Source: Chitinophagaceae bacterium
Lineage (GTDB): Bacteria; Bacteroidota; Bacteroidia; Chitinophagales; Chitinophagaceae
Assembly (NCBI GenBank): GCA_947447265.1
Contig: CANFKC010000024.1
Coordinates: forward strand, 1-64,000
Reading direction: 5' to 3'
Length of the DNA: 64,000 nt
A program made the translations under genes and the position numbers. Positions 50,106-58,500 of this stretch are shown here, piece by piece (the stretch's first letter is position 1; the number at the start of each line of letters is the position of its first letter). A model generated the notes under the pieces. The model was not told the DNA's origin. It made no database searches and worked only from the letters and a program-made list of their open reading frames with translations.

Positions 50106-50120
50106 GTGATCCCGTTGGGA
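50106..50120 (+). other. Right attachment-site repeat (att core, tRNA-Lys 3' end)
   Basis: GTGATCCCGTTGGGA covers the acceptor and T-stem 3' part of tRNA-Lys and matches the left copy at 39954-39968 in 14 of 15 bases. Integration here leaves the tRNA intact. Confidence 0.7.
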
Positions 50121-50179
50121 CTCGAACCCAAGACCCATACATTAAAAGTGTATTGCTCTACCAACTGAGCTACGAAATC
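50107..50179 (-). tRNA. tRNA-Lys (anticodon UUU)
   Basis: A 73-nt cloverleaf: acceptor GATTTCG pairs with CGGGATC (two G-T pairs), D-arm TAGCTCAGTTGGTAGAGC, anticodon loop CTTTTAA with anticodon TTT, T-arm TTGGGTTCGAGTCCCAA, discriminator A, no encoded CCA. Its 3' end is the target of the integrative element. Confidence 0.95.
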
Positions 50180-50214
50180 AATATTTTTAAAGAACTATTT
50201 TACTAACAAATTAT

Positions 50215-50280
50215 GTGATTCGAACCCAAGACCCTCCCGCTTTAACGAGCGGGATGCTCTACCAACTGAGGTACGAAATC
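50215..50280 (-). pseudogene. Truncated tRNA-like sequence
   Basis: The minus strand starts GATTTCGTACCTCAGTTGGTAG like the neighbouring tRNA-Lys and has an anticodon arm CCCGC/GCGGG with an 8-base loop TCGTTAAA (Asn-like GTT). After TTGGGTTCGA it jumps to ATCAC, missing 11 bases that would form the T-stem 3' strand and part of the acceptor. It cannot fold into a full cloverleaf. Confidence 0.7.
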
Positions 50281-50436
50281 ATCTTAATTAAGAACTTTTG
50301 TTTCCACCCCGTTTCCGAATTGGAGTGCAAAGATACGCGTCAAATGTTTCTAACAAAATAAATTTTTGAAAAAAATGAAAATATTTTTGAAACCCTTTAC
50401 CAGCAAGGCTATTATCGCATTAGCCTGAAACTTTAT

Positions 50437-52869
50437 TTAAAAATTAAAGAGCAGTTTTACGTTCAAAAGCCTTGAAGTAAGCCTGTTAGGAACAGCAAAA
50501 CGTTGGTTCGTACTATTGTCCTGTATCCATGTATACGAAAGTGTATTCTGGATGCTCAGCAGATTAAAAACTTCCAGGCTGGCCCATACGCTATGTAATA
50601 CATTAAAATAGCTGTGCGCCGGGTGATCATGCCTTTCAACGTCCAGTAACAAGGCCGAAAAACCAATGTCCACGCGCTTGTAATCAGGCAGCCTCAAAGT
50701 ATTCTGGTAAAGGTGACCTGTAGGCGGACCAACAGGCAAGCCTGTCGAATACATCATGTTGATGTGTGCCTTGAAATTTTTATTCTTGCGCAGATAATCT
50801 TCAAAATACATGCCGAGCATAAAACGCTGGTCGCTAGGCAACGGATAATAGCTATTATAACCCGCTATGGTCGGGCTATCCGTTATCTTTTGTTGTGCCT
50901 TCAGCAAGCCAATGCTCACCCATGATGTCGCATCTTTAACAAGGTCGCCAAACAAACGCAGCTCACCACCATATATACGACCTATTGCATCATTTTTACC
51001 GGTATACCTTATGCGCACATTGTCATAAAAATACGGGTCCTGATCCCAAAGGTTTTTGTAGTAGGCTTCCGCGGTAACTCTGAACTCGCGGTGGTACATC
51101 TTGAAATTGTAATCAGTACCCAGTACAAACTGCGCTGATTTCTGTGCTTTCAAATCTTTATTTACACCACCAGAAAGGTCCCTCATTTCCCTGTAGAATG
51201 GCGGTTGTTGGTACAAGCCGGCTGCTAGTTTAAAAATAATGTCGCGATCGCCTTTGGGCTTATAAGAGAGCTGGCCGCGCGGGCTCACCAATAATTCATT
51301 ATTCAGGAAGCTGTAGTTAAAACGCGCGCCAATCGAGGCATTCAGCGTATTGTCAGAATCCAGCTTTATATTATCCTGTATAAACCCACTCAGGCGGGTA
51401 TAGTTAAATGAAGCCGTGGAATGGAAGAAATAAGCTAACTCCAACTTGTAAGGATCGTAAGGCTGATTAAACCGGCTGGAATCCCTGCGCTCCCACTCGT
51501 GCAGTTCATCATTGATATTGGTCACCGTTGCATTCAGGCCAAATTGTAGTGAATTCCGGCCTCTTTTGCCCGCAGCGTAAGACCCACGCATACCAACATC
51601 ACCTACAGACACCTTGAGATAATTTCGTGCAAAATCATGTATGTAACCCGTACCTAAATACGTCTTTATCTGTCCAAAATCTTTCTTACCCAAATCCGTT
51701 TGCAATTCGCCAAAAAGATACTCCCCACCTATATCATAGGTCTCATATTCATTGGTCTGAAAACCGGAAGCGAGAAATTTCAATTTCAGCTTTGATGAAT
51801 CCGGATGATAGCTTGCTGAAATGCCACCAAAACGGGAATCGAACTGATCAAATTCTCCACCATCGTAATACACATCAAGCTGGTAAGCCTGGTTCAGCAC
51901 ACCGAAACTGGCCACCCTTCTTTCCGGAAAAAAAGTGAATCTGTTGCGCGCATAGTTGCCAATAAACTCCAGGTCCCAATTACGGTTTACTTTGTAGTTA
52001 ACCAGTGTTTGTATATCGGTAAAAGAGGGATTATAAATACCCTTGGTAGGCTGCGATTGCAATATATACTGGTTGCTTTTTTGCCTTGCCCCAAATAAAT
52101 AAGTGAGTTTACCGTTCTTCGAAATCCCTTCCAGGTGCAGGTTTACGCCTAATAGGCTGGCCATTAACGATCCTGAAAACTGAGTCGGCTTTTTATAAGT
52201 AACATCGAGTACACTGCTCATCTTATCGCCGTACTTCGATTGGAATCCACCCACTGAAAAATTCACATTGGCAACAAGATCGCTATTCACAAAACTTAAA
52301 CCCTCCTGTTGCCCCGTACGCACTAAAAAAGGCCTGTATATCTCGAAATCATTTACATACACCAGGTTCTCATCATAATTACCACCCCGTACACTATACT
52401 GCGAGGTCAACTCATTATTGCTGCCTACCTGTAACTTAATAAGCGCCTCTACCCCTCCAATTATGCTAGGGTTATACTTATCTTTAAGAAAGCCAATATT
52501 TACCATCCCTACCTCTCTTGGGTGTTTCGCCTTTATCGTCACTACACCGAGGTCATTGTTCTTTTTCTTCAGTTTAATGTTAATACTCTTGATCTCGCCT
52601 TTTTTAAGATTTACTGCAGCCCGGGCTATCTCAAAGCCTTCAGCATAGTAGAGCACTTTTACTTCTTTACTATAAGGCACGGTAAGCATGTAATAACCTT
52701 TCGCATTAGTGCGAACGCCTAACCCTGTTTCTTCGTCTATAACCAATACAGAATCAATGCCCTTACCGACTACATTATGCACAATGCCATCAACAACAGC
52801 CTGCTGGGCACGGCTCAACAGCGAAAAAAACAATAAACTTATAAGCAGTAGTAGCCGTGGTTGACGCAT
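50437..52869 (-). CDS. TonB-dependent receptor
   Basis: An 810-residue outer-membrane receptor. A signal peptide (ending SRAQ) is followed by a carboxypeptidase-regulatory-like domain (about 22-95: AVVDGIVHNVVGKGIDSVLV). A plug domain (about 110-225) has GVEALIKLQVGSNNELTSQYSVRGGNYDENLVYVNDFEIY, and a long beta-barrel ends in Phe (LLNVKLLFNF). It imports a ligand powered by TonB-ExbBD; the ligand is unknown and no SusD partner is adjacent. A TACCTTCG (near -7 element) precedes it; the gap to rpe upstream is 27 bases, so co-transcription with rpe is possible. Confidence 0.95.
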   Translation of the reverse strand: MRQPRLLLLISLLFFSLLSRAQQAVVDGIVHNVVGKGIDSVLVIDEETGLGVRTNAKGYYMLTVPYSKEVKVLYYAEGFEIARAAVNLKKGEIKSINIKLKKKNNDLGVVTIKAKHPREVGMVNIGFLKDKYNPSIIGGVEALIKLQVGSNNELTSQYSVRGGNYDENLVYVNDFEIYRPFLVRTGQQEGLSFVNSDLVANVNFSVGGFQSKYGDKMSSVLDVTYKKPTQFSGSLMASLLGVNLHLEGISKNGKLTYLFGARQKSNQYILQSQPTKGIYNPSFTDIQTLVNYKVNRNWDLEFIGNYARNRFTFFPERRVASFGVLNQAYQLDVYYDGGEFDQFDSRFGGISASYHPDSSKLKLKFLASGFQTNEYETYDIGGEYLFGELQTDLGKKDFGQIKTYLGTGYIHDFARNYLKVSVGDVGMRGSYAAGKRGRNSLQFGLNATVTNINDELHEWERRDSSRFNQPYDPYKLELAYFFHSTASFNYTRLSGFIQDNIKLDSDNTLNASIGARFNYSFLNNELLVSPRGQLSYKPKGDRDIIFKLAAGLYQQPPFYREMRDLSGGVNKDLKAQKSAQFVLGTDYNFKMYHREFRVTAEAYYKNLWDQDPYFYDNVRIRYTGKNDAIGRIYGGELRLFGDLVKDATSWVSIGLLKAQQKITDSPTIAGYNSYYPLPSDQRFMLGMYFEDYLRKNKNFKAHINMMYSTGLPVGPPTGHLYQNTLRLPDYKRVDIGFSALLLDVERHDHPAHSYFNVLHSVWASLEVFNLLSIQNTLSYTWIQDNSTNQRFAVPNRLTSRLLNVKLLFNF

Positions 52870-52896
52870 ATCTCTATTAACGAAGGTAAACTTACT

Positions 52897-53550
52897 TTAT
52901 TTTCCTGCCGATTTTAATCTTTTGATCGTATCAGTAGGGTCAGGTGAAGAAAACACAGTATTACCTGCAACCAGCACATCAGCGCCGTCACTAATCAATT
53001 GCTCAATGTTATCTAATGTAACGCCGCCATCTATCTCTATCAGCGTACTTGCACCACGTTCCGTAATTATCTTTTTCAGGTCACGTATCTTCTGGTGCGT
53101 ATTGGCAATAAATTTCTGTCCACCAAAACCTGGGTTCACACTCATTAAGCAAACCACATCAACTTCCGTTACTACATCAGCCAGCAGACTAACTGGTGTA
53201 TGCGGATTAACCGCCACTCCAGCCTTCATACCCAGGGCTTTTATCGCCTGCATACTGCGGTGCAGGTGCGTAGATGTTTCAATATGAACCGTAAGAATAT
53301 CAGCCCCTGCTTTTGCGAAAGCTTCAAAATAATGTTCCGGCTCTACTATCATCAGGTGCACATCGAAAGGTTTTTTAGCCTTCTTCTTCATGGCAGCAAT
53401 TACCGGCATACCAAAAGTGATGTTAGGCACAAACCTGCCGTCCATAACGTCAATGTGAAACCAGTCTGCTTCGCTCGCATTGATCATCTCAATATCGCGT
53501 TCCAGATTCAGAAAATTTGCGGAAAGAATTGAAGGTGCTATTAAAGCCAT
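52897..53550 (-). CDS. rpe: Ribulose-phosphate 3-epimerase
   Basis: A 217-residue TIM-barrel enzyme that interconverts ribulose-5-phosphate and xylulose-5-phosphate in the pentose phosphate pathway. Signatures: IAPSILSANF at the start, HIDVMDGRFVPNITFG (metal His and Asp), VHLMIVEPE, CLMSVNPGFGGQKFI and EIDGGVTLDNI (second catalytic Asp). The length is normal. Upstream lies a TGAATGG repeat block rather than a recognisable promoter. Confidence 0.97.
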   Translation of the reverse strand: MALIAPSILSANFLNLERDIEMINASEADWFHIDVMDGRFVPNITFGMPVIAAMKKKAKKPFDVHLMIVEPEHYFEAFAKAGADILTVHIETSTHLHRSMQAIKALGMKAGVAVNPHTPVSLLADVVTEVDVVCLMSVNPGFGGQKFIANTHQKIRDLKKIITERGASTLIEIDGGVTLDNIEQLISDGADVLVAGNTVFSSPDPTDTIKRLKSAGK

Positions 53551-53555
53551 TTTTT

Positions 53556-53699
53556 TGAATTATAAATGATAAATTGTGAATGATAAATGGTGAATGGTGA
53601 ATGGTGAATGGTAAATTGTGAATGATGAATTATGAATCATAACTGGTGAATTTCCTCCCTTAAGTATGCATCCAATTTATAATTTATAATTTATAATTC
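53556..53699. repeat. TGAATGG/ATAAATT repeat block
   Basis: Copies of GTGAATGATAAATG and GGTGAATGGTGAATGG (the reverse complement of the CACCATT unit) are followed by TTTATAATTTATAATTTATAATT. It lies between the rpe start and the TPR gene end; no gene is present. Confidence 0.75.
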
Positions 53700-53700
53700 C

Positions 53701-54711
53701 CTACTTGCTTATTCGCTTTAAGGCTATTCTCGGGCTCTGGTAGCTGGTGTCGAGCGTTATTGCCCGTTTATAATCAGCTGCGGCTTCCGTTATTTTTTTC
53801 ATCATTTCATTGCACACACCACGGTCATAATAGGCAGTCGGGTTATCAGGCTGCATTTTGGTAACGAGGTCATACATACGGAAAGCCTTTTCAACAGAGT
53901 CCTGCTGCATAAGCAGGTAACCGAGGTTAAAATACGCATCAACAAAGTGTGTGTTTAAAATAATGCACCTTCGGTATAATTGCTTGGCGGTTATAAGGTC
54001 ATTATTATTCTGGTAATACACGCCCCGCGCAAAAACGGGATATACATCGCTGCTGTCCATGCGGTAAGCATTATCCAGGTACTTGATAGCCATGGGGTCG
54101 TTGCGCGCGCTGTAAATGAGGCCGAGTTGGAGCACGGCTTCCTTAAAGTTAGGGTCTACCTGCACTGCGGTCTGGAAATTGGTTATAGCCTTGGTAGTAT
54201 CTTTCATATCCTTATAGACCATTGCCTTCAGGAAATAAGCTTCCGGGTTATAGATATCCTGCCTGAGTACCACATTTATCTGTTCGAACGCCTTAGGATA
54301 ATCCTGGGTAAAGAGGAACATCTTTGCGATCTTCAGGTGCGCCTTTGGGTCTTTCGGATTAATCTTAATGGCTTTCTGCAACCACTCAACAGAACCGGCT
54401 ATGTCTTTATTTTCAAAAAGCAGGTCGCCTATGGCGCTGTAGTAGGTTGAGTTGCTGGAATCTAATGCCGAAGCCCGCTTGAAGTCGCGTAAAGCAAGGG
54501 TATCTTCATTCAGTTTGGCCAGCATCTTACCCCTGGTAAAATACAAGCTAGCATCGTTAGGCGAGCTTTTAATTTTATCCGTCACGTCTTTCAGGCGTGG
54601 GTCGCTCCTGTAAACGGGGCTGTCATCTGTCGGACCCTGAGTATGTTTACAAGCCGCAAAAAGCAACAATAAGCAGAACGAAAGTAAATATTTGTGCGAT
54701 GCACTCTTCAT
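53701..54711 (-). CDS. TPR-repeat lipoprotein
   Basis: A 336-residue protein with lipobox LFAAC (lipidated Cys near residue 21) followed by about eight tetratricopeptide repeats, for example DPKAHLKIAKMFLFTQDYPKAFEQINVVL and NFKEAVLQLGLIYSARNDPMAIKYLDNAY. TPRs mediate protein contacts; the location is the periplasmic side of the outer membrane or its surface. No enzyme domain is seen. A -7 element 4 bases upstream of the ATG predicts a leaderless mRNA. Confidence 0.92.
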   Translation of the reverse strand: MKSASHKYLLSFCLLLLFAACKHTQGPTDDSPVYRSDPRLKDVTDKIKSSPNDASLYFTRGKMLAKLNEDTLALRDFKRASALDSSNSTYYSAIGDLLFENKDIAGSVEWLQKAIKINPKDPKAHLKIAKMFLFTQDYPKAFEQINVVLRQDIYNPEAYFLKAMVYKDMKDTTKAITNFQTAVQVDPNFKEAVLQLGLIYSARNDPMAIKYLDNAYRMDSSDVYPVFARGVYYQNNNDLITAKQLYRRCIILNTHFVDAYFNLGYLLMQQDSVEKAFRMYDLVTKMQPDNPTAYYDRGVCNEMMKKITEAAADYKRAITLDTSYQSPRIALKRISK

Positions 54712-54715
54712 GGTG

Positions 54716-54723
54716 CAAACTTA
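54716..54723 (-). promoter_or_regulatory. -7 element at the TPR gene start
   Basis: The minus strand reads TAAGTTTG, then CACC, then ATG at 54711. Confidence 0.55.
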
Positions 54724-54812
54724 TTAAAAATGAAGTTATGAAAATTGCAAAAATTCCAGACGGCTCGGGCGAGCCGCAAAGCTAATGGTAATGGTAAGCG
54801 AAGGTCGTCAAC

Positions 54813-56072
54813 TCACCCTTTAATAAATTTCACTATAGCAGCAGCAAAACCCGGGCACAAAGGCAATGACGGTTTATTGTAGGTTTCAAAATTACCAACT
54901 CGGTCGGTTGGTGCTTCTTTCATCGGGTGGTTCATCTTTTTAATGATGACCAATTTAGCTTTAGGCGCTGCCTTTTTCAAATTATCAGCATTCTTAACGC
55001 TTACCTGCAAATCATTGTCGCCCTGCACAATCAGTATCGGTATCTGCAATTTCTTAATTTCTTCCTGCGGATCGTATTTGAGCCAGGAACGCATATACGG
55101 CTGCATCGCAGGGCTGAATAACGGGTACAAAGGCGCAGGCACATTTACCGCTTCCTTTCCCATCATAATAGTATCCATAATTCGGGTGGCACTATCAGCC
55201 ATAGCCGCCGACTGCACAGCATACTGGTCCCTGATTGTTTTATTGATGCGCTCCCCTGCTCCGGCAATGGAGATATACTTTTTTGCACCGGCATTTTTGG
55301 CTGCTATCATACCTATCAGCGAACCTTCACTATGCCCTGCAACAATCACTTCACTGAAACGCGGATCGGCCTTCAGCATTTTTATAAAGCCTTCAGCATC
55401 ATTAACATAAATACCAAAATCTAAACTTGATTTAGAACTCAAAGCACCGGCACTCTCGCCCACCCCACGCTTGTCATACCTTACTGAGGCAATACCTGCC
55501 TGCTTCAGTGAATCGGCAAGCATTTTGAAAGCATTGCTCTTCAGGTTAAGGTCGCTGTTGCAATTGCGGTCAGTTGGCCCTGAGCCAGCAATTATAAGCA
55601 CTACAGGCACTTTTTTTGCACCTGCAGGCATAGCCAGCGAACCGTAGATTTTGCCAGTGGGCGTTGACAACACCATATTCGAAACATCTGCAGGCTCAGT
55701 CGTTGCTTCCTTGTAGGGCACAAAGCGGAATGTCTCCAGCTTATTATCTGCATCGGCAGCTACCACCAGAGTAAGGGTTGCGTTGCTAAATTCCGACTTA
55801 TAAAAACTCATACCACCCTCCTGACGCGAAAGGCTGCAAGATTTCAGGTCGCCTACCTGTTGGTGCAGGCCTGCCATGGCACTGCCCAATTTATCAGCAG
55901 GCATTAATTGCTTGCTGCGGACTGAAAGCATATTGAAAATACTATCCTTTTCATCTTTATTGAAAAACTGCTGAAACTTACGCACTGCAGCATCAGTAGG
56001 ACTATACATCTGCGCATTAGCGCCATTAAAACTCAATAAAACACAACCGGATATTAAAAGAAATTGCCTCAT
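54813..56072 (-). CDS. Secreted alpha/beta hydrolase with N-terminal DUF3887-like domain
   Basis: A 419-residue protein with a signal peptide (ending NAQ). Residues about 25-125 look like a DUF3887-type dimerisation domain (AVRKFQQFFNKDEKDSIFNM). Then comes an alpha/beta-hydrolase domain: VVLIIAGSGPTDRNCNSD (oxyanion region), VRYDKRGVGES, the nucleophile elbow AGHSEGS (Ser of GxSxG), the Asp in VQGDNDLQV and the His in MNHPMK. It is likely a periplasmic esterase or peptidase of unknown substrate. Confidence 0.93.
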   Translation of the reverse strand: MRQFLLISGCVLLSFNGANAQMYSPTDAAVRKFQQFFNKDEKDSIFNMLSVRSKQLMPADKLGSAMAGLHQQVGDLKSCSLSRQEGGMSFYKSEFSNATLTLVVAADADNKLETFRFVPYKEATTEPADVSNMVLSTPTGKIYGSLAMPAGAKKVPVVLIIAGSGPTDRNCNSDLNLKSNAFKMLADSLKQAGIASVRYDKRGVGESAGALSSKSSLDFGIYVNDAEGFIKMLKADPRFSEVIVAGHSEGSLIGMIAAKNAGAKKYISIAGAGERINKTIRDQYAVQSAAMADSATRIMDTIMMGKEAVNVPAPLYPLFSPAMQPYMRSWLKYDPQEEIKKLQIPILIVQGDNDLQVSVKNADNLKKAAPKAKLVIIKKMNHPMKEAPTDRVGNFETYNKPSLPLCPGFAAAIVKFIKG

Positions 56073-56096
56073 AAATCTTCAATGCATTTAGCCGCA

Positions 56097-56104
56097 CAAA
56101 GATA
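56097..56104 (-). promoter_or_regulatory. -7 element of the hydrolase gene
   Basis: The minus strand reads TATCTTTG, 24 bases before the ATG at 56072. Confidence 0.55.
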
Positions 56105-56225
56105 TAAGAATTAACGGGCCGATATCCCCATCAGTTGAGAGGCGGGCAACAGCTACAAGCTACTCAAATAAAAATGTTCATTCCAGGCAAGCCCGGAATG
56201 AACATTAAACAAATTACATGATACT

Positions 56226-56951
56226 TTAGAACCTGTAACCGATAGTGGTTTGAAGCCACATGTTTTTATACTTTGGAGTTGTTGAGGTACCATCGCCATT
56301 ATTGGCCCTCACATCCCAGCCGCCTCTGCCACTCAACACAATGTGTTTCAGGTTAAGGTCCACACCGCCTACAAAGCACAAGGTATTGCGGCGTATATTA
56401 TCATTGCTAAACTCCTTTTCTTGTGCAATACTGGTTGTACCATTGGTAAAAACATCCCTCTGGCTTAACAAATAAGAATACTGCGGACCTACCAGGAAGG
56501 TAATAGATTTGATAGGGGTAAAAGCTAAAAAGATAGGAATATCAAGGTAGCTGGTAGTTCGCCTTAACTCATAGGTGCTACCAAGTAACCTACCTGTGCC
56601 TTTAAAGCCTTTTTGCGAAAAAAGCAGTTCCGGCTGAATGTTGATGTACTTTACTATTGGCAACGAAATATACCCGCCGGCCGCCAAGCCTATCTTAGTG
56701 TCTGCCTTAAATCCTTCTCCCGATTCGCTGTAAACATTAGAGAAGTTAGCACCAGCCTTAAGACCTATCATATAATTCTCCGTTGGTTTTACATGATTCG
56801 GGTCATCAAACTGCCTGTCCGTAGGCTGCGCAATACAATTGATGCTACCTAACATAATGAGCGCGGCAAACAGAGTTTTTGCTTTCGGTTGTTGACTGGC
56901 AATTACTTTTTCAAGCATGAAATTTCTAATTGTTTTTACATTGATTTTCAT
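56226..56951 (-). CDS. Outer-membrane beta-barrel (PorT-like) protein
   Basis: A 241-residue protein of the porin/PorT-like barrel family. After a hydrophobic export segment (about 25-45, ending CIAQ) come the amphipathic strands YMIGLKAGANFSNVYS, GYISLPIVKYINIQPELLFSQKGFKG, YLDIPIFLAFTPI and a terminal strand ending in Phe (TTIGYRF), the usual barrel-sorting signal. The start at 56951 (MKINVKTIRN) is favoured over 56969. The signal peptide is long. The role is unknown; no operon partner is seen. Confidence 0.85.
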   Translation of the reverse strand: MKINVKTIRNFMLEKVIASQQPKAKTLFAALIMLGSINCIAQPTDRQFDDPNHVKPTENYMIGLKAGANFSNVYSESGEGFKADTKIGLAAGGYISLPIVKYINIQPELLFSQKGFKGTGRLLGSTYELRRTTSYLDIPIFLAFTPIKSITFLVGPQYSYLLSQRDVFTNGTTSIAQEKEFSNDNIRRNTLCFVGGVDLNLKHIVLSGRGGWDVRANNGDGTSTTPKYKNMWLQTTIGYRF

Positions 56952-57120
56952 GATGTAAAGGTCCGCCACATAAGGCTAGCCAGTGTTACACGCAACAAGT
57001 AATTACCTACATAATTAACATGTTACAGATGGCTACCTTTAATAAGGATTGAGCACCCTTTTCAGAGTTTTGCTTTACGTTGCATTTTCTTTGCAGACAT
57101 AAAAAATGGCTATGGATAGC

Positions 57121-57128
57121 TACCTTTG
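57121..57128 (+). promoter_or_regulatory. -7 element of the CPCC gene
   Basis: TACCTTTG, 59 bases before the ATG at 57188. Confidence 0.5.
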
Positions 57129-57187
57129 AGAGGATTTTGAGTAGTTGTTTGAGAATAAAATAATCCGGCAAACAAACTTCAGATTTT

Positions 57188-57439
57188 ATGGAAAATAAAA
57201 CCCAATGTACTTGTTGTGCGTACTACACTATCGAATATACTTCTGATGTATGCCCCGTTTGTTTCTGGCAGGATGATGCCATAGCCGAATCTCCCTATTT
57301 TTCTATCGGAGGTGTAAATGGTAATTTAACGCTTTGGCAGGCTATCGCTAACTTTAAAGAATACGGTGCATGCGAACTCGCTTCTAAACCATTCGTCAGG
57401 GCACCCAATGCAGCAGAAATGGAGCAGGCAAGTGGGTGA
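57188..57439 (+). CDS. CPCC-type cysteine-rich small protein
   Basis: An 83-residue protein with the CPCC-domain cysteine layout: CTCCAYYTI (residues 7-15) and CPVCFWQDD (about 22-30), enough for one zinc site. Next comes GGVNGNLTLWQAIANFKEYGAC, the conserved second half of the domain. Such proteins are widespread and of unknown function, sometimes found with toxin-immunity or polymorphic loci. Here no toxin is adjacent. Confidence 0.88.
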   Translation: MENKTQCTCCAYYTIEYTSDVCPVCFWQDDAIAESPYFSIGGVNGNLTLWQAIANFKEYGACELASKPFVRAPNAAEMEQASG

Positions 57440-57476
57440 TTTCTGCCGCTGATGCTATTCTATGTAACAATGAAAA

Positions 57477-57540
57477 GGCGTCCCAAACTTTAAAAATCTG
57501 CCGCACCTATTAAGCCATTACATTTATCAACACCCGCATT
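57477..57540 (+). repeat. 64-base dispersed repeat, copy 1
   Basis: It aligns without gaps to 59317-59380 with about 80% identity (my count), sharing GTCCCA, ACTTTAAAA and CAACACCCGCATT. It ends right at the TTG of the downstream promoter (57539-57541). Confidence 0.7.
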
Positions 57541-57568
57541 GCATCAATACCGGAATTTACTATTTTTG
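57539..57568 (+). promoter_or_regulatory. Bacteroidota-type promoter of the SGNH gene
   Basis: TTG at 57539-57541, 19 bases, TATTTTTG at 57561-57568, and the ATG only 5 bases later (57574). It is the clearest leaderless-type promoter in the window. Confidence 0.75.
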
Positions 57569-57573
57569 ACTAT

Positions 57574-58464
57574 ATGAGAACACTGCTACTTATTTTGCTT
57601 GCAATTAGCACCGTTTCTTTTGCCCAAGAGCAAAAGAAAATTCTGTTCATCGGCAATAGTTTGACATTTTTCAACGAAATGCCCCAAACTATTCAGAAAA
57701 TGATGGATGAGCAAAAAATAAACATAAAAATTGATCAGAGTACATACAATGGTTTTGACCTTACTGATCATATCAAATCTGTGATTGATGAAGAAGGAAA
57801 TCGAACTCATTTACCGTCAAATGTCGTTTCAAGAACCGTCTCTAAGTTGCGAAAAGAGCGCTGGGACATTGTAGTGTTGCAAGAACCTACTCTTTCTGTT
57901 GTCAACCCTTATACGAGAATCATAAGATCAGAACCTGCTTTCTTATGGTTTGATAGCGTTATTAAATTAGGTAACGCAAAAACTTTGTTATATCAGGGTT
58001 ATACAACGGGAGATTACTATTTCCCATTAAAAAATTGCGAAAATGCCTTAACAATAAAATATTTTGACCAAGAAGCACGTGAAAGGTACTCTGATACCAT
58101 TAGTACAAAAGATGAGTTGCAAAAACTATACTTCACTAAATTGTGTACTGACAGTTTCCGTAACAGCAGCGACGAGTTCGTGGAAATTAAGTTGGAATAT
58201 GATAAAATTGCTAAAAAAATAAATGGACATGTAGTACCGGTAGGCTTTGCCTTTCAGTTGTGTAAAATAAAATTTCCTGAAATCCCGCTCTACGAAAATG
58301 ACAAATCTAATCATGCCTCTAGGCAAGGAGCATATCTTATTGCATGTGTATTCTTTAAATATATTACAGGCGTAAGCCTGGCTAAAACAAAATATAATGC
58401 AGGCCTGGATGACATGACTGCTAGGAAGATTAGAGCCTTGGTAGAATATATACCACTTTATTAG
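57574..58464 (+). CDS. Secreted SGNH-hydrolase-like protein
   Basis: A 296-residue protein with a signal peptide (ending SFAQ). SGNH blocks: ILFIGNSLTFFNEMP (block I, catalytic Ser in GNSL), WDIVVLQEP (block III-like, with Gln in place of the usual Asn) and DKSNHASRQGAYLIACVFF (block V, catalytic Asp and His). It resembles DUF4886-type members. It is probably a periplasmic or extracellular esterase acting on glycans or lipids; the substrate is unknown. Confidence 0.85.
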   Translation: MRTLLLILLAISTVSFAQEQKKILFIGNSLTFFNEMPQTIQKMMDEQKINIKIDQSTYNGFDLTDHIKSVIDEEGNRTHLPSNVVSRTVSKLRKERWDIVVLQEPTLSVVNPYTRIIRSEPAFLWFDSVIKLGNAKTLLYQGYTTGDYYFPLKNCENALTIKYFDQEARERYSDTISTKDELQKLYFTKLCTDSFRNSSDEFVEIKLEYDKIAKKINGHVVPVGFAFQLCKIKFPEIPLYENDKSNHASRQGAYLIACVFFKYITGVSLAKTKYNAGLDDMTARKIRALVEYIPLY

Positions 58465-58500
58465 ATGAACATAGACGAAAATAGTATATATTTTTGCTCA

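Larger units (their letters stand above)
39955..50120. mobile_element. Integrative element in tRNA-Lys carrying a type I R-M system
   Basis: About 10.2 kb bounded by the 15-base att repeats, with a 20-base repeat (TGACGCAC(T/A)ATATACGCACA) inside each end. Gene content from the tRNA inward: tyrosine integrase, small HTH protein, nested inverted repeats, HUH Rep protein, XRE regulator, hsdM, hsdS, hsdR (all minus strand), then one plus-strand unknown gene with a structured leader and a small membrane protein. Each end keeps a tRNA-terminator-like hairpin on its minus-strand side (50049-50082 inside, 39918-39943 outside). There is no relaxase or conjugation gene, so it would be a non-conjugative or mobilisable element. 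The combined evidence for boundaries is strong but has not been tested against an empty site. Confidence 0.8.
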
